Assembly (NCBI RefSeq): GCF_003115845.1 | Contig: NZ_KZ819038.1 | Coordinates: forward strand, 1-64,000 | Direction: 5' to 3' | DNA length: 64,000 bases | Origin: Brenneria roseae subsp. roseae | GTDB taxonomy: Bacteria; Pseudomonadota; Gammaproteobacteria; Enterobacterales; Enterobacteriaceae | Shown: one piece after another, positions 57,985 through 64,000 of the stretch | Numbering within the stretch: the stretch's first letter is position 1 | How the letters are laid out: each line of letters opens with the position of its first letter | Position numbers and translations under genes: made by a program | The notes under the pieces: model-generated | Database searches by the model: none | Told to the model about the DNA's origin: nothing | The model's input: only the letters and a program-made list of their open reading frames with translations

Positions 57985-58958
57985 CGCTATTAACGGTATC
58001 GCAACTTACGCTCGAAAACCGTCAGGGCGTTGCGCTGGTTGATCGGGTTTCCCTCTCGTTGAACGAAGGGGAAATCCTTGGTCTGGTTGGCGAAAGCGGA
58101 TCGGGCAAAACCATCACCTGCCGGGCGCTGATGCGTTTATTGCCCGGAGAAGGGCTACGCATCAGCAGCGGCAGCATCCTGCTGCGCGGAAACAATCTGC
58201 AGGCCTTGAGTGAACGGCAGATGAGCGGCATTCGCGGGCGGGAAATCGGGATGATTTTTCAGAATCCCACCAGTCACCTCAACCCGGTAATGACCATCGG
58301 CCAACAGATTGCCGAGAGCCGCCGTCTGCATTTTGCCGCCAGCCGACGGGAAGCGCATCAACAGGCGATCGAATGGTTGCGTCAGGTTGGTATTCCCGAT
58401 CCGGCGCGGCGGGTGGACAACTACCCGCATGAGTTTTCCGGCGGCATGCGGCAGCGGGCGATGATTGCCGTCGCGCTGGCCTGCGAACCTGCCATCCTGA
58501 TTGCCGATGAGCCGACCACTGCGCTCGATGTGACCGTGCAGATGCAGATTTTACGTCTGCTCAGTGAGCTGCGCGATCGGCTGGGCATTGCCATCATCCT
58601 GATCACCCATGATTTGGGCGTGGTGGCGCAAACCTGCGACCGGATCGCGGTGATGTATGGCGGCAGGCTGTGTGAGATTGGCGAAAAGCGTCAGGTGCTG
58701 GCGAACGCCGTTCATCCCTATACCTGTGGTTTGATTCAGTGTCAGCCAGTGAGTGAGGGCGGTCGCGGGCGGCTGATCACCATTCCGGGACAGCCGCCGC
58801 TAGCCGAGCGTTTTCCTGCCGGTTGCCGTTTTCATCCCCGCTGTCAGTACGCGGGGGACGATTGCCGGGCCGTTCAGCCGATGATGCGCATGCTGCCGAA
58901 TGAGCATGGCGCGGCCTGTCATCATCCGCTGTCTTCTTTGATAGCTCAGGAGGCGTGA
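57981..58958 (+). CDS. Oligopeptide-type ABC importer, ATPase 1 (DppD-like)
   Basis: 325 residues. Walker [10 protein letters not shown]-loop [10 protein letters not shown], signature [10 protein letters not shown], Walker [12 protein letters not shown], His switch ITHDLG. The C-terminal [14 protein letters not shown] cysteine region is the oligopeptide-ATPase extension that can bind an Fe-S cluster. ATGA overlap with the permease gene. Confidence 0.94.
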   Translation: MTLLTVSQLTLENRQGVALVDRVSLSLNEGEILGLVGESGSGKTITCRALMRLLPGEGLRISSGSILLRGNNLQALSERQMSGIRGREIGMIFQNPTSHLNPVMTIGQQIAESRRLHFAASRREAHQQAIEWLRQVGIPDPARRVDNYPHEFSGGMRQRAMIAVALACEPAILIADEPTTALDVTVQMQILRLLSELRDRLGIAIILITHDLGVVAQTCDRIAVMYGGRLCEIGEKRQVLANAVHPYTCGLIQCQPVSEGGRGRLITIPGQPPLAERFPAGCRFHPRCQYAGDDCRAVQPMMRMLPNEHGAACHHPLSSLIAQEA

Positions 58959-59993
58959 ATGGCGGGTCAATCTTATCCGTTGCTTGATATTGACGATCTC
59001 TGCGTCACGTTTCCGGTCTCCGAGGGGCTGGGTTGGCGCAAACGTCAGTTGCAGGCGGTTAATCATGTCTCGTTGCAGATTCACGCCGGGGAAACGCTGG
59101 GACTGGTCGGCGAATCGGGCAGCGGGAAAAGTACGCTGGGGCGGGCCATCCTGCATCTGGAGTCTTCCAGCGCGGGACGGGTGCGTTTTGATGGACATCT
59201 GATTACCGGCGGACTGAAAAGCGATATTGCCCGCTTGCGTCAGCAAACGGCGATGATTTTTCAGGATCCCTTTGCGTCACTGAATCCACGGCAAACCATT
59301 GGTGAAAGTATTGCCGAAGTGTTGCGCGTTCACCGAAAAGCGCCGCCATCCGCCATCCCTGAACGGGTCGGTGAATTGCTGACGCTGGTCGGTCTGCGTC
59401 CCGAACAGGCCAGCCGGCGTCCGCAAGGGCTGAGCGGCGGGCAGTGTCAGCGTGCGGGGATCGCGCGCGCGCTGGCGCTGGAGCCGCGTTTGATTGTGGC
59501 TGATGAATGTGTCGCCGCGCTGGATGTGTCGATTCAGGGGCAGATTATCAATTTGCTGATGGAACTGCGGGAAAAGATGGGATTGGCCATCCTGTTTATT
59601 GCCCACGATCTGGCGATCGTCCGTCGTCTGTGCGACCGCGTGGCCGTCATGTACCTGGGCCGTATCGTTGAAGAAGGTCCGACAGAGGCGGTTTTTACCA
59701 CCCCTCGTCACCCTTATACCGCCGCGCTGGTGGCGGCGATCCCGGAAATCGACCCCGATCGCCCGCTGCCCGCCAATCCTTTGCAGGGTGAGCCGCCCAG
59801 CCCGGTGTCGTTGCCCGCCGGCTGTGCGTTTCATCCTCGCTGTGTTTATGCCACACCGTCGTGCCGTCAGGGTACGACGCCAGAAATCCGGCATGTTGCC
59901 GACCATGCCTTTGCCTGCGTACTGGAGCGCAGCGGAGGTGATTGGGTGTATCCGTTGACTGAGGGAAAACGAAATGAAGCAAAAGCACTTTAA
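58959..59993 (+). CDS. Oligopeptide-type ABC importer, ATPase 2 (DppF-like)
   Basis: 344 residues, ATG directly after the previous stop; ribosome site CAGGAGG. Walker [10 protein letters not shown]-loop FQDPFASLNP, signature LSGGQCQRAGIA, Walker B LIVADECVAALD, where the usual Pro-Val after Glu is Cys-Val. C-terminal CAFHPRCVYATPSC extension. Overlaps the binding-protein gene by 20 bp. Confidence 0.93.
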   Translation: MAGQSYPLLDIDDLCVTFPVSEGLGWRKRQLQAVNHVSLQIHAGETLGLVGESGSGKSTLGRAILHLESSSAGRVRFDGHLITGGLKSDIARLRQQTAMIFQDPFASLNPRQTIGESIAEVLRVHRKAPPSAIPERVGELLTLVGLRPEQASRRPQGLSGGQCQRAGIARALALEPRLIVADECVAALDVSIQGQIINLLMELREKMGLAILFIAHDLAIVRRLCDRVAVMYLGRIVEEGPTEAVFTTPRHPYTAALVAAIPEIDPDRPLPANPLQGEPPSPVSLPAGCAFHPRCVYATPSCRQGTTPEIRHVADHAFACVLERSGGDWVYPLTEGKRNEAKAL

Positions 59994-61488
59994 CGTCGCC
60001 GCTGCCGGTCTGCTGCTGTCGCTCTGCGCGGTCAGCGAAATGGCTCAGGCTGCCGGAATACTGACGATCGGTCGTCGTGAAGACAGCACCACCTTTGATC
60101 CGATCAAATCGGCGCAGAACGCCGATAACTGGGTATTTTCCAACGTATTTGACCCGCTGGTACGGGTAGACAACAGCGGCACCAAACTGGAGCCGGGGTT
60201 GGCGGAAAGCTGGAGCATTTCTCAGGATGGCAAGGTGTACACCCTGAAGATCCGTGATGCCAGGTTCTCCGATGGCACACCGGTGACCGCCAGCGATGCG
60301 GCGTTCAGCCTGCTGCGTATCCGCGATAACAGCGAGTCGCTGTGGCGTGACTCTTACAGCATTATTGATAAAGCGGAAGCCCCCGATCCTCATACGCTGG
60401 TGATTACGCTTAAATCGCCGTCGGCGCCGTTCCTGTCGCAGCTTGCTTTACCGAATGCGTCGGTGATTTCGGAGAAGGCGCTGAAAGCCGAAGGCGAGGA
60501 AGCGTTTGCAGAAAAACCGATGGGTTCCGGTGCGTTCAGCGTGAAAGAGTGGACGCGCGGCGAGAAAGTGGTATTGGTGAAGAATCCGTATTTCTGGCAG
60601 GCGGATCAGGTCAGTCTGGACGGCGTAGAGTGGTTGACGCTGCCGGATGATAATACCCGCATGCTGAAAGTGCAGGCCGGGGAGTTGGATGCCGCGCTAT
60701 CAGTGCCGTTCTCCCGTATCGAATCGTTGCAGAAAGATCCCAACCTGACGGTGGATCTGGATCGTTCTACCCGCGAGGACCACCTGCTGATCAACCACGA
60801 GCATGGCGCGCTGGCAAAAACCGAAGTTCGTCAGGCGCTGGATTTCGCCATTGATAAAGACGCCATCGTGAAAACGGTGACCTTTGGTTATGGCAGCGTG
60901 GCGAATTCCTATATTCCAGCCGGAGCGCTGTATCACTATGCGGACAACCTGCGCCGCCCTTACGATCCTGAGAAAGCGAAGCAAATGCTGTCGGACGCCG
61001 GCGCCAGCGGCTTGAAATTAAATTACGTGGTGAACGCAGGCGATGAGGTTGATGAGCAAATCGCGATTCTGTTGCAGCAGCAGTTAGCGAAAGCTGGCGT
61101 GACGGTGAACCTGCAAAAAGTCGATCCCAGCCAGAGCTGGGACATGTTGGTTGCGGGAGAATACGATATTTCCGTGATGTACTGGACCAACGATATTCTC
61201 GACCCCGACCAGAAAACCACGTTTGTGCTGGGGCATGACGCCAACAACAACTACATGACCCACTACCAGAATGATAAGGTGAAAGCGCTGGTGGCAGAGG
61301 CTCGCGTTGAGATGGATCCGCAGAAACGCGAGCAGATGTACATTGATTTGCAGAAGATGGCAAAAGCCGACGTGAACTGGATCGATCTGTACTACAGCCC
61401 GTACCGTAACGTCAGCCGTAAAAACATCAAAGGCTTCCATCAGAATCCGCTGGGGCGTTTTCAACTGGAGGAGACGGTGAAGGAATAA
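59974..61488 (+). CDS. Periplasmic substrate-binding protein (SBP family 5) of the pip-linked importer
   Basis: 504 residues. Signal peptide with core VAAAGLLLSLCAVSEMAQA, cleaved near residue 26. Mature protein has the DppA/OppA pattern TFDPIKSAQNADNWVFSNVF, TLKIRDARFSDGTPVTASDA and ALDFAIDKDAIVKTVTFGYG. It decides what the importer takes up; the ligand cannot be read. Unusually the binding protein is last in the operon and overlaps the ATPase gene. No clear terminator in 61489-61634. Confidence 0.93.
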   Translation: MKQKHFNVAAAGLLLSLCAVSEMAQAAGILTIGRREDSTTFDPIKSAQNADNWVFSNVFDPLVRVDNSGTKLEPGLAESWSISQDGKVYTLKIRDARFSDGTPVTASDAAFSLLRIRDNSESLWRDSYSIIDKAEAPDPHTLVITLKSPSAPFLSQLALPNASVISEKALKAEGEEAFAEKPMGSGAFSVKEWTRGEKVVLVKNPYFWQADQVSLDGVEWLTLPDDNTRMLKVQAGELDAALSVPFSRIESLQKDPNLTVDLDRSTREDHLLINHEHGALAKTEVRQALDFAIDKDAIVKTVTFGYGSVANSYIPAGALYHYADNLRRPYDPEKAKQMLSDAGASGLKLNYVVNAGDEVDEQIAILLQQQLAKAGVTVNLQKVDPSQSWDMLVAGEYDISVMYWTNDILDPDQKTTFVLGHDANNNYMTHYQNDKVKALVAEARVEMDPQKREQMYIDLQKMAKADVNWIDLYYSPYRNVSRKNIKGFHQNPLGRFQLEETVKE

Positions 61489-61634
61489 TCGCTGGCCCGT
61501 CAGGACGATCCCCCAGGGATGGGGCGACAGCGGCGGTCTGTCCGTCAGAAGACGCCTCCCGCGTCGCGCAGACGGTGACAGCGCCTCTGACTGGCGTATG
61601 ATTCGGTGTATTCATAAAACCGGAACAGTCATGA

Positions 61635-62144
61635 ATGGAAAATATACTGACGCTGGTTAGTCACACGCCCTACTGGGTGTGGGGAGTCCTGGCCTATCTG
61701 ATTTATGCCGGGCTCAAAGCCCGCCAGACAAGACGGCAATCGCTGCCACATATGCTGATCGTCCCCGGTCTTTTTCTGTGCTGGGGCATCGCCTCCATTT
61801 TTAATGCGCCGACGTCGCCTGAAGCCGTGGCGGTCGGTTTTTTGCTGACGTTAATACTGGGTGTGGCGATCGGCTGGTGGGGAGGTAAAAATGCGGGCGT
61901 CTATCTGCCGGATGAACGGTGCTTCCAGCGCAATGGTTCGTCGTGGCCGCTGGTACTGATGTTGTTGACTTTCTGTACGCGTTTTTACTTTTCCCTGCAA
62001 CAGGCCCGTTTCCCCGCGTTGGCGCACGACGTGCTTTTCAGCACGCTATCGGGTGCATCAGGTGGGATAACCGCCGGGATATTCTGGGGTATCAGTCTGC
62101 ACCTGCTAAGCCAGAGGCGCGGATTGAACATCTCTCATTCTTGA
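61635..62144 (+). CDS. Four-helix membrane protein, possibly DUF6622 family
   Basis: 169 residues with about four or five hydrophobic segments (12-28, 42-58, 66-84, 110-125, 138-160). The start MENILTLVSHTPYWVWGVLA resembles DUF6622-type proteins, which I recall only loosely. Function unknown. Start at ATG 61635; an ATG 4 bp earlier is out of frame. Stands alone. Confidence 0.7.
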   Translation: MENILTLVSHTPYWVWGVLAYLIYAGLKARQTRRQSLPHMLIVPGLFLCWGIASIFNAPTSPEAVAVGFLLTLILGVAIGWWGGKNAGVYLPDERCFQRNGSSWPLVLMLLTFCTRFYFSLQQARFPALAHDVLFSTLSGASGGITAGIFWGISLHLLSQRRGLNISHS

Positions 62145-62341
62145 TGTCGCTCGTTGTTCTTGCTGTCCGCGCCTGGCTGATTTTGATGTCATATCGCGTA
62201 GAGCAGGAAAACATTCAACGGCTTGTTAAACTTTGTGACAAAGCTTTTTCTGCTGTGTGAGTGCGTGGCAAGTGACGGTAAATTATAATGCGACGGCCTA
62301 TCTCTTTTCATTTAACAGATTACTGTTTAAGTTGTTGAATA

Positions 62342-63289
62342 ATGAGTAAAACGTTTAGAGCTTCTTTGTTTGGCCTGTTGCTGCTGTCAACCCATGCTGT
62401 GATTATTCCTGCGGCTATCGCGAAGGAATCCGCCAGTCCTACGCCTACCGTCCAGCAGGAGATTGCTTCTGGTAGTGCGATGGTGGTGGATTTACGTGAT
62501 AACCACATCCTGTATTCAACGAATCCGGATGTGGTGGTGCCGATCGCCTCGGTGACCAAACTGATGACGGCGATGGTGGTGCTGGATGCGAACCAGCCGT
62601 TGGATGAAGTGATTTCCATTGATATCAGTCAGACCAAAGAAATGAAGGGCGTCTATTCGCGCGTGCGATTAAATAGTGAAATCAGTCGCCGTGATATGTT
62701 GCTGCTGGCGCTGATGTCGTCAGAAAACCGGGCGGCCGCCAGTCTTGCTCATCATTATCCCGGCGGTTATCAGGCCTTTATCAATGCCATGAATGCCAAA
62801 GCCCGGTCACTGGGGATGACGCACACACGTTACGTGGAGCCGACCGGACTGTCGATTAATAACGTTTCGACCGCCCGCGATCTCACCAGACTGCTGATTG
62901 CCAGCAAGCAGTATCCGTTGCTCAGCCAGCTCAGCACCACGCATGAGAAAACGGCGACCTTCTTGCGTCCTGCGTACAGTTTGCCGTTCAGAAATACCAA
63001 CCATCTGGTTTATAAACCGGACTGGAATATTCAGTTGACCAAAACCGGTTTTACCAATCAGGCGGGCCATTGCCTGGTGATGCTGACGATGATCAATCAG
63101 CGTCCGGTGGCGCTGGTGGTGCTGGATGCCTTTGGCAAGTACACCCATTTTGCCGATGCCAGCCGGCTGCGCAACTGGCTGGAAAGCGGGAAGATCACCG
63201 CGGTTCCCGCTGCGGCGCTGAGCTATAAAAAACAGAAAGCGCTGGCGTCACGACAGCCGCAAAGTATGGCGAGTGTGGAGTCGGAGTAA
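62342..63289 (+). CDS. pbpG: D-alanyl-D-alanine endopeptidase PbpG (PBP7)
   Basis: 315 residues. Periplasmic penicillin-binding protein that cuts peptide cross-links. Signal peptide with core [19 protein letters not shown]. Active-site motifs: S70-V-T-K73, S127-E-N129 and K234-T-G236. Length and motif spacing match E. coli PBP7. Starts ATG 62342; no evident partner. Confidence 0.95.
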   Translation: MSKTFRASLFGLLLLSTHAVIIPAAIAKESASPTPTVQQEIASGSAMVVDLRDNHILYSTNPDVVVPIASVTKLMTAMVVLDANQPLDEVISIDISQTKEMKGVYSRVRLNSEISRRDMLLLALMSSENRAAASLAHHYPGGYQAFINAMNAKARSLGMTHTRYVEPTGLSINNVSTARDLTRLLIASKQYPLLSQLSTTHEKTATFLRPAYSLPFRNTNHLVYKPDWNIQLTKTGFTNQAGHCLVMLTMINQRPVALVVLDAFGKYTHFADASRLRNWLESGKITAVPAAALSYKKQKALASRQPQSMASVESE

Positions 63290-63347
63290 GCAGATATCTC
63301 TTTGCGATTCATGCCGTTATCGCCTCGCTTTCTTTTACGCCAGAGTG

Positions 63348-63374
63348 GGAGTAACAATGCGTTATCGTTACTCC
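63348..63374. terminator. Hairpin between pbpG and the GST gene
   Basis: GGAGTAAC (63348-63355) and GTTACTCC (63367-63374); the right arm includes the stop codon of the GST gene. Convergent genes on both sides. Confidence 0.55.
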
Positions 63375-64000
63375 TGCGCCCGCAAATCTTCAATAACCTC
63401 TCCCGCGCCGGCGACGTCTGCTTCATGTGAGGGTTCGCGCCAGGCTTCTGCCAGCGCGGCGTCCAGCCAGTGCCGCATCGCGGGTTGTGACAGCATATGT
63501 TCACAATAGGCGCTGGCTTCTGGTGATACCGGCAGTTGATAAGTTCTGATACGGAACACCACGGGCGCAAAGAATGCATCCACCGCCGAAAATTGCTCTC
63601 CAGCCAGAAACGGGCCGCCAAATCGCGTTAAGCCTTCCTGCCACAGGGTGTTAATACGCTGGATTTCATCGTTGAGCGCAGGAGATATCGCGTTCATTTT
63701 CACCGTCACGCCACAGCTCATGGCGCACTGATTACGCAGCGCGGTAAAGCCAGAGTGCATTTCCGCCGCGGCGCAGCGGGCCCAGGCGCGTGCTTTTGTC
63801 TCAGCGGGCCAGACCTGCGGATATTTTTCTGCGACATATTCAGTAATCGCCAGTGAATCCCAGACGGTGATATCGCCATCAATCAGGCAGGGAACCTTGC
63901 CGGTTGGTGAAAAAACCTTAAATGCCGCCTGGGTCGCGCCGGGAGCAAACGCGACTTTCTTCTCCTCAAAAGGAATTGAAAGTGTTTTCAACAGTACCCA
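63368..64000 (-). CDS. Glutathione S-transferase, cut by the right window edge
   Basis: Minus-strand frame open to the window edge. The visible part starts WVLLKTLSIPFEEKKVAF, the first beta-alpha unit of a GST thioredoxin fold, so some 20 N-terminal residues lie outside. The SPTGKVPCLIDGDITVWDSL segment is the glutathione-binding cis-Pro and acidic-Ser region (usually VPxL...ES; here DS). The C-terminal helical domain with GGPFLAGEQFSAVDAFFAPV is complete. Close to the YfcF/YibF-like bacterial GST group; substrate unknown. Confidence 0.9.
   Translation of the reverse strand, partial: WVLLKTLSIPFEEKKVAFAPGATQAAFKVFSPTGKVPCLIDGDITVWDSLAITEYVAEKYPQVWPAETKARAWARCAAAEMHSGFTALRNQCAMSCGVTVKMNAISPALNDEIQRINTLWQEGLTRFGGPFLAGEQFSAVDAFFAPVVFRIRTYQLPVSPEASAYCEHMLSQPAMRHWLDAALAEAWREPSHEADVAGAGEVIEDLRAQE

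Noticed and set aside
1..64000. CRISPR arrays, insertion sequences or prophage blocks
   Set aside because: No regularly spaced repeats and no transposase were seen; the only mobile gene visible is the integrase at the left edge.

Overview
The window is a chromosomal segment of an enterobacterium, most likely a member of the Pectobacteriaceae (Brenneria, Lonsdalea, Pectobacterium or Dickeya type). Gene content and order follow the Escherichia coli bio-uvrB-ybhK-moa-ybhL and ybhRSFG-cecR-rhlE region, and protein lengths are nearly the same as in E. coli. Several modules suggest a plant-associated lifestyle. Genus and species cannot be fixed from the sequence alone.

Left end (1-8 kb): the window opens inside a P4-type integrase that lies beside a tRNA-Asn gene, so a genomic island probably continues to the left. 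Next come mtfA, tRNA-Ser(CGA), a Pmp3-like membrane peptide, an ABM-fold protein, a Cache-GGDEF diguanylate cyclase, a nitroreductase, a thioesterase and moeA-moeB.

8-20 kb: a gsiABCD glutathione importer, divergent from moeA and without the iaaA gene found there in E. coli. It is followed by a deletion scar joining a LysR regulator to an isochorismatase-type hydrolase, then maeA, cdd, a frameshifted unknown gene and yohJ-yohK.

20-34 kb: bioA and bioBFCD diverge from a BirA operator. uvrB has a LexA box and an inverted pair of DnaA boxes upstream. A second deletion scar (gntR, ABC ATPase, gamma-glutamyltransferase) precedes yvcK. The moaABCDE operon carries a ModE-type box and a Moco riboswitch in its leader.

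34-48 kb: ybhL, a toxin-antitoxin pair, the cecR-ybhGFSR drug/secretion ABC exporter operon, rhlE, an EamA exporter with a divergent AraC regulator, dusC, mmuM, an unknown cytosolic protein and a class IV (CYTH) adenylate cyclase.

49-53 kb: two near-identical periplasmic FAD reductases of the fumarate reductase/flavocytochrome c type, without haem domains, flank a small secreted FMN-binding protein. This looks like a duplicated flavin-based periplasmic respiratory module, and the upstream control regions are duplicated too.

53-61.5 kb: the most interesting locus. A LuxR solo carries the Met/Trp substitutions typical of the plant-signal-responsive OryR/XccR/PipR subfamily. It sits between two proline-iminopeptidase-like hydrolases and is followed by a complete oligopeptide-type ABC importer (two permeases, two ATPases, binding protein) in one overlapping operon. 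No luxI is seen. The layout suggests uptake of a plant-derived or peptide-like signal, intracellular processing, and sensing by the regulator.

Right end: a small membrane protein, pbpG, and a glutathione S-transferase cut by the window edge.
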